A stretch of DNA of 64,000 nucleotides from Liolophura sinensis. Taxonomy: Eukaryota > Mollusca > Polyplacophora > Chitonida > Chitonidae. The stretch lies in NCBI RefSeq assembly GCF_032854445.1, contig NW_027017959.1, positions 1 through 64,000 on the forward strand, given 5' to 3'. A program made the position numbers and the translations under genes. Below the pieces are notes generated by a model that made no database searches, had not been told where the DNA came from, and worked only from the letters and a program-made list of their open reading frames with translations. The number at the start of each line of letters is the position of its first letter. Within the stretch, counting starts at the first letter, position 1. Positions 1 through 9,801 of the stretch are shown here, piece after piece.

Positions 1-40
1 TATTAATGTAGGGTACGTCAGTGCTACCCTAGAAATACAA

Positions 41-877
41 TGAGTATGGTGGACGCAGCCGGTCCCCAGGTCTGCGTGCCTGTCTTTAAGCGACTTGGCA
101 GATGTGTCGGAGTTTGAACTTCCAGGTCAGGAAGGTAAAATCTACGCCTTCCAATTTCAAAGTGGCAAGTACAACCGCAAAAAGACTAAGGGGGGGGGGG
201 GGGGCAAGCAGAACCTGCCACGTTTGCTTCCCTTGAAGATGTCTCATCCACTGCAGAGCAAGAGCGCAGGTCGCCGTCTGAGGTGAATGAAGAACAAAAA
301 CTCTCATTAATTCGCTTTGAAGACCGCTTTGTTCTTACCAGAGCTCGCGACCCCGATTGGTTGATAGATGTGAAGGTGACCCCGATGTCGGTCCAGGCCA
401 ATATAGCCGATGTGAAAAAAGTTTTCAACTCCGAACCTATTTCGTGTCGTACGTACCAGCCGGCAGCTGTTATCTACATTGGGACAGAAGAGGGCCGCTT
501 CGTACTAATGTCCGGGCTGGGAGAGCCCGTGCGTCTTACCGCGCAAACCGATTTTAAGGCCGCACTACCACTAAACCCTGGATCTATACTGATCTTCGAC
601 CTCATACTTGGCGCGGGCAGTCTCCGTTGCACTTTGATTACCGGGTTGAAAATAAGGTGGCCTGCGGAGCACGATACAAAGGATAAGATCAAATATGATA
701 AAATTACCGGTCCGGGGCGACCCAGTCATCCGGAGCTCTCTCGAGGATATACGAGTCGTCACAGGGACGTTTTTAAATCTCGATGCAATCTATTTAGAGT
801 GCGGCATAGGCCTTCGCCGCTTTCGTGTTAGTAGTCCCGATGACAATTTAGAGCTAACCGACATTATTGATTCGTAG
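41..877 (+). pseudogene. Polinton conserved protein (about 275 codons), P1 copy, frameshifted
   Basis: This is the P1 counterpart of 8992-9801. The ATG at 41 is kept, but the frame is lost by about base 90, resumes at 95-286, continues at 283-640 and ends in a third frame at 695-877 (TAG). A run of 15 G at 190-204 replaces a short sequence in P2 and probably causes one break. The middle part is rich in alternating hydrophobic residues (for example SILIFDLILGA), suggesting a beta-rich fold. I do not recognise the function. Its place among small conserved genes would suit a virion component, which is inference only. The stop lies just before the next start at 888. Confidence 0.6.
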
Positions 878-887
878 GACGGACAAT

Positions 888-1575
888 ATGGGGAGACTGT
901 ACCCGATGATCACGTATAATGACTCTTTGCCGACGATTACGGATGACCACCCCTTGGCCCCGACCACGCCGACGATTATGGTTGAAAACCCCTTGGCCCC
1001 CAACCGCGCCGCCGGAGGGCGTGGCGCACGCCCATCGCCTGCAGTATATCAGCAAAAATACAGAGGCAGTTTGAATCTGAGCGAGATCTCCGCCAGGCCC
1101 TGTACAAAAAGTACCGGCGTGGTGTCTTGGCCACCGAAGCCCTTGATTCAGCCATGCTCACGGCCGGTTTGGGCCTAGGGGTTGCTGGCGTGGGACTACT
1201 CACAACAATAATTGCAACCCCTGCTGTCTTGGCCATGGCAGCTGCGGCCCTAAGCTTGTCGCCGGAAAATTCGTTAGCCGCCGGCTTCACGCAAAGGCCA
1301 AGAAACATAACGATGTACGGCTGTTGGCTGAGGCCAAACTTAACAGCATCCGTGCGCAGGTATCTACGGCATTATCGGATGGTGTTATTTCAGACGTAGA
1401 GTTCAAGCAAATCGTTCAGGAGCTCAAGAACTACTCTGATCTGAAGCAGGAGATACGCGCCAAGTCTCATAAGGTATTCAACGCCGTAGAGGTCGATGAA
1501 AGCACGAAAAAACAGCTTATAGATCGCGACCGAAAACTAGCTCGGCAAGAGCTGAAAAACGCTCTTTCCGAATGA
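888..1575 (+). pseudogene. Polinton membrane protein with C-terminal ISDVEF segment, P1 copy, frameshifted
   Basis: The start ATG at 888 opens MGRLYP, as in P2. A proline-rich N-terminus leads to a charged stretch (KKYRRG), then a hydrophobic membrane segment at about 1150-1250. The C-terminal domain at 1260-1575 contains SDGVISDVEFKQIVQEL and ends ALSE. At least two frame changes (near 1030 and 1255) separate these parts, so no intact protein is made. The C-terminal segment is better preserved here than in P2. Proteins of this layout recur in invertebrate Polintons; the function is unknown, and a membrane-linked virion or exit role is inference. Confidence 0.65.
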
Positions 1576-1654
1576 TGTTCTGGGGAGGTGCCCCAGGGGG
1601 GACTTGTTTGGAACCAGGGCAACCCCCATGCTATGTCTAGAGAGCCCAGGGGGC

Positions 1655-2920
1655 AGGGCATTAGCCAGGATCTGACAATAGGTCGTCCAAAAGGCAGGGG
1701 GTTTGGGGGCCGCCGCATGAGGCCCCCGTAAATAAGCAGAGTGTCTGCCGCCGGAGACATTTTATCGCCACTGTATCATTGAAAATCAAGACCTTTTAAT
1801 AGCTTTATTTGCCATTATATCACTGGAAATAATGTATTACTATAGGACCCAAGAAATTGACAGTTTTTAGGGGCACCCAATACATCACACTTTTCCCACC
1901 AATGATTGACACTGAGTGCGAATCACTATAAAGAGTACATAAATTTTATATTAAACTATGTAAAGTTACAATCTGTTATGCTTTGGACAACCAAGTGTGA
2001 AACAGGAGGTAGAACTGTTTCACAAATTGAGCTGTAAAATACACAATTCAATACAGATGCAAGGAAAACAATGGCAATTTGGCACAGCAGTTCTGACAGT
2101 TCAAGTGTGAATGTTGTGAATCAGGAGGTAGAAATAAATAAACTGTGAACAATAAAATACACAAAAATACATATAAAAGGAAAACAATCAAAATGCATGG
2201 TAATTTGGCACAGCAGGTGCACGTCACTCACAGTTACACTACTTCACATTAAAATGCAACGGAACCAAATCAGAATACAGTATACATAGCTCTTACAACT
2301 GAGACTGAGAACAGGCAAAATTATCACCACTGAATCTGTGACTGTGACTCGCTAAAAAGAGTAGTGTCGCCAATCACCATACGATTTGAGCAGCTAAGTC
2401 ACAGCAGGTAGAAATAAACTTTGTAAAATGCAAAAAACAAAATAAAACAAGAAACAATTCAAATACATATACTATCAGTCACATATCTATGTCGAGAAAT
2501 TAACTTTTGGCACAGTGACACAGTTGTGCATGTCAAACATCTTTGAAAACTTACATGTTAGAAAAATATTCACAATCTAGTATACATACATATAATGTTA
2601 ATACACTTTGAAACTGTACCCGCGAACTTTACTATTATTGTACCTTAAAATATCGTACTTTGACGAAAGTAGTTCGGATTCATATCCTTACTCGGCCATT
2701 TGCAGATGATTTTGTCACTGATTACGAGCGCCAATGCAGACAACAACAACACAACCTCACGTATGTTTCGATGGAACGATCTTGGATATATTTATTTTTG
2801 TTTTTATCCCCCCCCCCCAAAAAAAATGTTGATTCAAAATTTTGCCCGTCATATATATGGCTGGATTGCCCGTCCAGTTAGACGGGTGACGGGTGTCTGG
2901 CTAGCCTGGTGCCTGGGGGT
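1655..2920. other. P1-specific AT-rich segment with degenerate tandem repeats
   Basis: This 1.25 kb segment is absent from P2, where the flanks join at a GGGGG run (about 8215-8222). It holds no convincing gene. From about 1992 to 2480 there are two clear and one degraded copy of a 110-120 bp unit carrying CAGGAGGTAGAA, TAAAATACACAA and AATTTGGCACAGCAG. Either P2 lost it by a G-run deletion or P1 gained it. Confidence 0.6.
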
Positions 2921-2924
2921 AAAA

Positions 2925-3050
2925 AAAAAATCTGCCCAGTGTGGGGCTCGAACCCATGGTCCAAAAAAAGCAAAAGGCCAGGTTTATAGCTCAACCTGTT
3001 ACCAATTAATCACCACACTAACGGCGGGCTCCGGATTTTCTGCGCTAGCG
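2925..3050 (-). ncRNA. tRNA-like Pol III unit 1 (P1 copy)
   Basis: Read on the minus strand, an A-box-like stretch (TGGTGATTAATTGGTAAC) is followed by a near-perfect B box (GGTTCGAGCCC) and then a run of ten T. A 4 bp GTTA/TAAC stem and a CAGGTT/AACCTG stem resemble D and anticodon arms, but the D loop is too long for a normal tRNA. The same unit sits in P2 at 8105-8213. Best called a tRNA-derived sequence. Confidence 0.5.
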
Positions 3051-3237
3051 ACCCACCGTTAGGGGGGTTAATGGGCGCTGACACATCCCACCACCATTGG
3101 GCCATCTACAACACCCCTTGGTAAAAACCCTCTCTGCCTCCGAAACTGTCGACAGTTGAAGAGATTCCTTAGAAGTGCGTAGAGCCCGGCGCCATATGCA
3201 GGTAATGTATTCATATACTACATATACAGGAGACCAA

Positions 3238-3355
3238 ATCCGGATTTGAGCTAGCAAACATCCCCTTATATACGCAGTATAAGAAATACACCCCTTACAT
3301 ACAGCGCCTTTCCCACCTCTGTCAGCCGATTGAGCTATATCCCAGACCCACGAAA
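3238..3355 (-). ncRNA. tRNA-like unit 2 (P1 copy)
   Basis: The minus strand carries a good A box (TAGCTCAATCGGC) and, about 80 bases on, a weaker B box (AGCTCAAATCC). The wide spacing means either an intron-like insertion or a SINE-like head. Conserved in P2 at 7790-7905. Confidence 0.4.
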
Positions 3356-3639
3356 CATGGGCTAAATTGGAAGGACTTTCCCGAATAAACACAATATCTC
3401 CAATCCTCCTAAAAATACTGGATCTTATCAAACAAGACACGCTGAAAAAGACTGTCACATTTATTTTCCATGAAAACCCGTTGTTTAAGCCCTATCCTGG
3501 GGAGAAAATCAGCTGAATCACCCTGTTGTGCAATACATCCGACCTACATATAGGCTATACGCCTTATATGTTAAATGCCAACTAGGTGGCCTCATATCAA
3601 TGTGTGTATGTAGGCTAGACTTGGAAATAAGCGTGTATG

Positions 3640-3858
3640 CCTTGGCTGGGGAGGCGCCCAAGGGGGCGGGGCGTGCTCTATTTGTTCACAAAGGGGAGGG
3701 TGCGCCAGAACCTATAGTGTGTATACGCCTCGAGATGGGGCTGGGAGCCCTATTTGCCAGGGGGAGGGTGTTCAGTGAATGGGGGTTGGGAGCCTCTATT
3801 TGTTACGGGGAGGGCCCCAAGGGGCGGGTGGGCCAGAACTTATACTCCGTATACTACT
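3640..3858 (-). repeat. Polinton terminal repeat of P1, internally iterated
   Basis: The GC-rich end is built of three to four imperfect copies of a 75-100 bp unit carrying GGGAGCCTCTATTTGTT, a G-rich block and CCAGAACCTATAGTGTGTATAC. The same units occur in the same orientation at 22203-22417 and inverted at 7365-7445, which makes them terminal inverted repeat material. Confidence 0.75.
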
Positions 3859-3865
3859 AGAATTA

Positions 3866-5504
3866 ATCGCAGGATGAGCCGCGAGAGTGGCACAGAAGTA
3901 GAACTAGGTTTGCCGTGTCCAATGGGTCAAGTCAATAAAGTTTGAGTAGCAACAGATGCTACTCGCTTGACCACATTGTCAAGCGAAATCTACAGTGAAG
4001 TATTAGAGGGTGACAAACAATTTACGAGCCTCCTGATACGATATGTGTTTATGTTTTAACAATTCTTTGTTTTTCCGTAAGGAGCAATGTAAAGGAGCAA
4101 TTGCAGAGGAGGCAATGTCATCTCCACCACAATTGCAACATTTGACTGTGCTGCTACAGACGAAACAATCATGACCTTCACTACTGCATCGAAAACAAAC
4201 CAGTTTATTCTTACATTGGCCTTTGCCATGACCACATTTTTGAGAATTGGACCATAGCGTTGGGTTAGGATGTATAAATCTACACCAACACTATACGGGC
4301 TAATGTAGAAATAGAATGAATGAATGATTATGGCTTAACGCCACATTGGCAATATTTCAGCCATATCGACGCGATGTAGATATAGACAATTTCAAGATGT
4401 TACCAGCGTTTTTGTGCTGTGAAGCGTTTCACCCTGGTAGCACCCTGTGATTATAACTCCGATGTCTTCCTATACATCTATAATATCTCCTAACTATCAC
4501 GTATAATCACATCACAGCTAGTCAGCGAATTGTGAGAGGATGTAAACACGGGAATATCATATCTTGTTCAAAGTCAGTTGATATGTTGATTGCTGTTGAC
4601 GGAAACATTCTATGAGAATGTCTCTGGTTCTTGGCTTCTTCACTTTTTTAACTGAACACGCTGCAACCTGCAAAGCCCTTTTAAAATGAATGGGTGAATT
4701 TTCGATGCCAGCTGTTCAATCTTTGTTGAGAGAACGACGAAAGTCGGCCACTTGCCCTGTCTGTTATTCAGAGAGTCAGAAAACCTCTGACTCCCTCTTT
4801 TCGTCAGCACTTAAAGTAGACTGAGAGGAAGACCTGATGTTAAAGACATTAGACAAAAGGTTTAGGGAAGACACAACAGATATATAATAAGAAGTCACCC
4901 CACGTGTTCAACACCCGCCACGGAATGCCAACAAGAGCGATGCCTGAACCTGGGGATACCCAGCAGGAAACACAGCAAGGACCTTACATGAGGTACACTT
5001 GACTAGATGACCTTAATGAGCAAACCCAATTTCCAAACACGAGCTCCTCCGTCTCCCGCCCAGTGAATAAGATTGCACATAAGATAGGTACTAATCGACT
5101 GACCCATGAGCCACCGCCTCAAAACGTAGTCCCACCAACGAAAGTTGAGATAAGTTATTCTCTAAGTAGTGATCTGATGGAAAAGTTTTAGGACCACGCA
5201 GAAGCAAGACGTGACCAAGCCCATTCATCGAACCCGGCCCATCCGACATCTCGTCTCTCTCCAAGCAAGGGCCAAAGTGACGTGTTGGGCGTGAGGATCT
5301 CGCAAGACCAGCACGCCCTCAGCCACCAAGATCCCGTCCTCGGAAATTACTGGTCGAAACCCACGGCCAACAGGTCGCTCCCCGGTTGCCTCACACATTC
5401 GAGAATATGTGAGTCTATTGTTTTCACAGCGCCTACACGGGAGTTCTCTCGGTTGGTCACCTTTCAGGATAAGCTTGCCTAGAGGGCTGAGGAGACCCCA
5501 CGGG
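3866..5504 (-). mobile_element. LINE copy A: 5'UTR and most of ORF1
   Basis: Read on the minus strand it starts at 5504 with the family 5' end (CCCGTGGG), followed by about 640 bp of 5'UTR and then ORF1 remnants down to 3866. The CCHC knuckle region is at about 4060-4260. ORF1 has many frame breaks. The 3' part is cut by the end of Polinton P1. Its 5' end lies 40 nt downstream of the splice donor of the TM4 exon, in the same sense as that gene. Confidence 0.75.
4315..4373 (-). mobile_element. 59 bp LINE tail micro-insertion with 12 bp target duplication
   Basis: Only the last 59 bases of a LINE, including the (ATTC)n tail, sit within ORF1 of LINE A. The flanks are ATGTAGAAATAG (4303-4314) and ATGTAGATATAG (4374-4385), a 12 bp duplication with one mismatch. 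This is an extremely 5'-truncated retrotransposition. Confidence 0.75.
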
Positions 5505-5544
5505 AGTGTACTAAACTGTATACACAACACTCCAAGCTACTTAC

Positions 5545-5668
5545 CAATAAGAACATCACTGGAGTAGTAACCGCGGCGCACAACAGCCACACGAGAATTG
5601 TACAGTTCCGAGCAATCTTCACAGTGCAGTATGACTTGGCTTTAAGGGGATGACAGACGGCAATATAC
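5545..5668 (-). CDS. GPCR exon c: end of E/DRY motif, ICL2 and TM4
   Basis: This is an internal exon of a rhodopsin-family receptor. On the minus strand, acceptor TTTCAAG precedes 5668 and donor GTAAGT follows 5545. The exon has 124 nt: one base completing the arginine codon started in exon b, then 41 codons ending in phase 0. It encodes YIAVCHPLKAKS (after E-R) and a hydrophobic TM4 with the conserved Trp (ILVWLLCAAVTTPVMFLL). The CHPLKAK loop resembles peptide-hormone receptors, but the ligand cannot be named. The gene comes from the matching exons at 28744-28868 and 56858-56979. Downstream exons (TM5-TM7) are not in the window. Confidence 0.88.
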
Positions 5669-5704
5669 CTTGAAACAAAACAGAATATATTTTTCAATGT
5701 CATA

Positions 5705-6470
5705 TATGAGAAACATATGTAAGTGCAGATTGTTCCACGGCCGATAAGTCTGCCTTATTACAATAAATCTTCCTTCACAAATAACTGGGCAAGTAATTCA
5801 CTAATGGACCGGTAAATCTTCAGAAGACAAGTTCATTAACTAGCAATGTTAGAATCTTCGTCCATCTTGTTCTACCGCACTCCTCATTAAAACAGTGAAC
5901 TATTTACGATTATGATTTTGTGTTACATCTGCCGTACAGTAACAAATGGAAGCAAGAGTGAAATATAGGTCAAAACGAGATGATCACATTGTATGTGTAT
6001 CATTGTATTCTGAAAACAAGTGGCATGTCTTGCACGGCAACACAACACAGCATTTTGAGTAATTTCAGACCAGTGACGTCTAATAAATTGCAATTAACAT
6101 CACTGCATTCTTTTGGCCTAATTCTCCTTAAGCCAAGGTGTTACGGGGCGTTTAAATTGGTACTGTTGATACATTAACAGTTAGAATAACACCCCGAGGT
6201 AAAGTGACAAAAGGCCATATTTCACCGGTTACGTCTACCCATTTGGAAGTTATCACACTGTGGTCAGTTCTCTATTATTTCTCTATACTGTACGTTTTAA
6301 TTAAGTTAAACTCACATGAGTAAAGAATTTACCCAAAGCTGTAATAACTAAAGGCCTTGTAATTCGTCCAAGAGGTATTGTCTTGGGAAATGTCATATAA
6401 TTGTCGACAAGCATTGATTTCAAGACTTCGGTAATGAACCAACACAGTCAATTATTACTGTGCTAAAAAG
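5705..6470. other. AT-rich intron sequence without recognised feature
   Basis: This is unique-looking intronic sequence between the TM4 exon and a Gypsy fragment. I see no coding signature, repeat family or RNA gene. Confidence 0.5.
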
Positions 6471-6479
6471 ACGTGAAAC

Positions 6480-7196
6480 TGACTTTAAAGGGGCTGTTGG
6501 AAGTTCGTGATTTGTATGCGGTACAGCCTAACATGTATGCCATATCCGATGAAACTGGTGTACGTTGCCACGCCATAAAGCAGAGCAATAAAAATACTGC
6601 AGTACTTTTTTGTACGCTTTATGTACTCCCAGATGTCTTGAAAGTGTCGTTTTATATGCAAGTTGGAAACCAGTCTCTCTGCACACATGTGACATCACTA
6701 TTTGACAAAATACTCGCCTATCTTCAGCAGCAAGTGCGGTTTTACACATTCTTGTACCCTTAATGCCTCCTCTTCACTCAATGCTTTCGTAAATAAATTA
6801 GACAATTCACAATCCTTACTTTGTTTACACCTTAAATTTCCATTGGTGATACCTTCATCGCCTTTATTCTGATGTCTTATCTCCGATGTAAATTCTGCCT
6901 CGGATTTACCACAAACTTTCCCAGGCATATTGTCTCCATTCGACTGACCCGCTTTCATTTTACCAACATCTAACTTTCCCGTATAATACTGACTCATCCT
7001 GCTCTGCCAGAAATAAAAATGTTCGATCAGGAGTCGGTTCGTCTATCATATGCAGTCCTGCTAGCACTCTACTCACACCTAAATCATTTCCTAATAGTAA
7101 GATAACCCCAGGAGCGGCAGGGGGTGCCGGCATACCACTCGGTGAGGCCGTTGAAGCTCCTATCGGTATTTCCGGGGCATGTTTATAGTTATTCAA
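6480..7196 (-). pseudogene. Gypsy (Gmr1-like) pol fragment: protease end, linker and integrase zinc finger
   Basis: Three minus-strand pieces follow one another. At 7196-6960 a retropepsin-end-like motif, VILLLGNDL. At 6997-6698 a charged linker with ALSEEEA. At 6749-6528 an integrase HHCC-like finger (RHLGVHKAYKKVLQYFY, then H and C residues). Stops and frame changes break it. The integrase finger follows the protease directly with no reverse transcriptase between. This is the domain order known for Gmr1-type Ty3/Gypsy elements, unlike the usual RT-before-integrase order. A deletion of the RT would look the same. Confidence 0.6.
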
Positions 7197-7254
7197 CCCC
7201 CAAAAAACAGGTCTGGTGGGTTAAAAAACAATGCATCTCGCCTGTCCAAAACTA

Positions 7255-7445
7255 GACAGCCAGAGGGGCGCCCCCCCCCCCCCCCTTGGGCGCCCCCCCC
7301 TTGGGCGCCCCCTAGCCAAGGCGTACACGTTTGTTTACCTTTTAGACATACCCATCCGCAGTAGAGCAGTATACACACTATAGGTTCTGGCTCCCCCCCC
7401 CCCCCGGCCCTCCCCTCGGCAAATAGAGGCTCCCAGCCCCCATTT
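7255..7445 (+). repeat. Left terminal repeat of P2, rearranged
   Basis: It carries GTATACACACTATAGGTTCTGG and AAATAGAGGCTCCCAGCCCC, inverted relative to 22203-22417. Unit order differs from P1 and C-runs interrupt it. The outermost unit with AGTAGTATA is missing. Confidence 0.65.
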
Positions 7446-7789
7446 CGTGCCTAAGATATAAATATATTAGCCTCCGCCTTCAGCCGGCCTGGGACATGTG
7501 TATATAGGTTTATTTACAAGTCAAGCCTACATGCACACATTGATACGAGGCAACCTAGTCGGCATTTAACAGATAAGTCATATGGCCTATATGTAAACTG
7601 GATGTGTTGCACAATAGGGTTATTCAGCTGATTTTCTCCCCAGGATAGGGCTTAAACTACGAGTTTTCATGGAAAATAAATGTGACAGTCTTTTTCAGCG
7701 TGTCTTGTTTGATAAGATCCAGTATTTTGGGGGGGATTAGAGATATTGTGTTTATGCGGGAAAGTCCTTCCAATTTAGCCCATGTTTCG
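7446..7789. other. Non-coding arm of P2 next to the terminal repeat
   Basis: It matches the reverse complement of about 3360-3640 in P1. Short reading frames exist but are not conserved between copies. Nothing coding is supported. Confidence 0.5.
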
Positions 7790-7905
7790 TGGGTCTGGGA
7801 TATAGCTCAATCGGCTGACAGAGGTGGGAAAGGCGCTGTATGTAAGGGGTGTATTCTTATGCTGCGTATATAAGGGGATGTTTGCTAGCTCAAATCCGGA
7901 TTTGG
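7790..7905 (+). ncRNA. tRNA-like unit 2 (P2 copy)
   Basis: A box TAGCTCAATCGGC at 7803-7815 and B-box-like AGCTCAAATCC at about 7887-7897. It is conserved with the minus strand of P1 at 3238-3355 and is too long between boxes for an ordinary tRNA. Confidence 0.4.
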
Positions 7906-8104
7906 TCTCCTGTATATGTAGTATATGAATACATTACCTACATATAACGTCGGGCTCTACGTACTTCTAAGGAATCTCTTCAACTGTCGACAGTTTCGGA
8001 GGCAGAGAGACCTTACCAAGGGGTGTTGTAGATGGCCCAATGGTGGTGGGATGTGTCAGCCCCAATTAACCCCCCTAACGGCGGGTCGCTAGCGCAAAAA
8101 ATCC

Positions 8105-8213
8105 GGAGCCCGCCTTTAGGGTGGTGATTAATTGGTAACAGGTTGAGCTATAAACCAGGCCTTTTGCTTTTTTGGACCATGGGTTCGAGCCCCACACTGG
8201 GCAGATTTTTTTT
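8105..8213 (+). ncRNA. tRNA-like Pol III unit 1 (P2 copy)
   Basis: An A-box-like stretch at 8122-8138, B box GGTTCGAGCCC at 8182-8192 and a T8 run at 8206-8213, which would stop RNA polymerase III. The anticodon-like stem carries one substitution relative to P1. Position and order relative to the terminal repeat match P1. Confidence 0.5.
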
Positions 8214-8291
8214 ACCCCCGGGGCTCTCTAGACATAGCAGGGGGTTTGCTCGGGTTCCAAACAAGTTCCCCCCGGGTACCTCCTCAGAACA

Positions 8292-8981
8292 TCATTCGGA
8301 AAGAGCGTTTTTCAGTTCTTGCCGGGCTAGTTTTCGGCCGTGATCTATAAGCTGCTTTTTCGTGGTTTCACCGATCTCTACGGCGTTGAATGCCTTACGA
8401 GACTTGGCGCGTATCTACTGCTTCAGATCAGAGTAGTTCTTGAGCTCCTGGAAGATTTGTCTGAACTCTACGTCTGAAATAACACCATCGGATAATGTCG
8501 TACACACCTGCGTACCGGTTGCTATTAAGTTTGGCCTCAGCCAGCAGCCGTACATCGTTATGTTTCTTGGCCTTTGCGTGAAGCCGGCGGCTAACGAATT
8601 TTCCGGCGACATTAAAGACACCGCAAGGTAGGGCCGCAGCTCCCATGGCCAAGACAGCTGGGGCTGAATTATTGTTGTGAGTAGTCCCACGCCTACAACC
8701 CCTAGTCCCACACCGGCCGTGAGCATGGCTGAATCAAGGGCCTCGGTGGCTAAGACACCGCGCCGGTACTTTTTGTACAAGGCCCGACGGAGATCTCGCT
8801 CAGATTCAAGCTGATTCTGTATTTCGCTGGTATACTGCAGACGATGGGCGTGCGCCACGCTCTCCGGCGGCGCGGTCGGGGCTATGGGGTTTTCATCCAT
8901 GATCGTCGGCGCCCCGCTCTCCGGCGGCGCGGTCGGGGCCAAGGGGTCTTCATCCATGATCGTCGGGTACAGTCGTCCCAT
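8292..8981 (-). pseudogene. Polinton membrane protein with C-terminal ISDVEF segment, P2 copy
   Basis: It starts at the ATG of MGRLYP (8981). The N-terminus has two copies of a unit ending APTAPPES, then YKKYRRG, a membrane segment (AGVGLGVVGVGLLTTI) and a C-terminal part with SDGVISDVEF. The frame is left near 8660 and regained near 8500, and the lysine-rich middle (KAKKHNDVRLLAEAKL) is in another frame. The end at 8292 is set by homology with the P1 stop. Function unknown; it forms a minus-strand series with the next three genes. Confidence 0.65.
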
Positions 8982-8991
8982 ATTGTCCGTC

Positions 8992-9801
8992 CTACGAATC
9001 AATAACGTCGGTCAACTCTAAATTGTACTCTTGATTAATAACGCGAAGGCCTATACCGGACTCTAAATAGATTTCATTGAGATTGAAAATGCCCCCTGCA
9101 AAGACTCATATCCTCGAGAGAGCTCCGGATGACTGGGTTGCCCTGGACCGGTAATTTGATCATAAGTCTGAGCTCCCTTCCATCGGGCTTTGCAGGCCAC
9201 TTTAGTTTCAACTCGGTAATTATGGAGGAACGGCGCTGAGAGGCCGTGCCAAGTATGATGTTTAAGATAAGTATAGATCAAGGTTTTATTCGTAGTGCGG
9301 CCTCAAACTCGGTTTGCGCGTTAAGACGCACGGTCTCTACACCCGGGGGCGCAGTTAGTGTGAAGTAACCTCCTCTTTCCAATGCCACAAGACAGGCGCT
9401 AGTTGGTACGTACAACACGAAAGAGGTTCCGGAGTTGAAAACTTTTTTCACATCGGCCCAGGTGGTCTGGACTAACATCGGGGTCACCTTCACATCTATC
9501 AACCAATCGGGGTCGCGACTCTGGTAAGAACAAAGTGGTCTTCAAAGCGAATTAATGAGAGTTTTTGTTCTTCATTTACCTCAGACGGTGACCTGCGCTC
9601 TTTCTCTGCAGTGGATGAGACATCTTCAAGGGAAGCCAACGTGGCAGGTTCTGCTTGCCCTTGCAAGTTGTACTTGCCACTTTGAAATTGGAAGGCGTAG
9701 ATTTTACCTTCCTGACCTGGAAGTTCGAACTCCGACACATCTGCCAAGTCGCTCAAAGACAGGCACGCAGACCTGGGACTGGCTGCGTCCACCATACTCA
9801 T
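8992..9801 (-). pseudogene. Polinton conserved protein (about 270 codons), P2 copy, frameshifted
   Basis: The start MSMVDAAS at 9801 overlaps the stop of the upstream gene by 4 bp (ATGA), a translational-coupling-like arrangement. An intact N-terminal 100 codons end near 9499, and a second frame continues to 9278 with VKVTPM and VRLNAQTEFEAAL. The C-terminal third is scrambled relative to P1. Mixed beta-type hydrophobic pattern, no cysteine cluster, no signal peptide. I do not recognise the family; a minor capsid or other virion role is a guess from context. Confidence 0.6.

Larger units (their letters stand above)
1..3858 (-). mobile_element. Polinton/Maverick copy P1, left end only
   Basis: This is the end portion of a Polinton, inverted relative to the fuller copy P2 and cut by the window start. 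Bases 1-1655 and about 2920-3858 match the reverse complement of 7255-9840 by eye at roughly 90 percent, so gene fragments, tRNA-like units and terminal repeat appear in the same order. The outer end reads TATACTACT, i.e. 5'-AGTAGTATA inward, which fits the AG termini known for Polintons. It abuts LINE ORF1 sequence at about 3866. The segment 1655-2920 has no counterpart in P2. Confidence 0.8.

Noticed and set aside
2925-3050. A genuine tRNA gene
   Set aside because: The B box and terminator are good, but the D loop and anticodon loop are too long and the acceptor stem is weak; kept only as tRNA-like.
3045-3458. 137-codon minus-strand frame in P1 (and a similar one at 7682 in P2)
   Set aside because: It spans a tRNA-like unit and non-coding arm, and the frame is not preserved between P1 and P2.
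3640-3858. Tandem units considered as a CRISPR or centromere-like array
   Set aside because: Only three to four degenerate units with no spacers, at transposon ends in a eukaryotic context.
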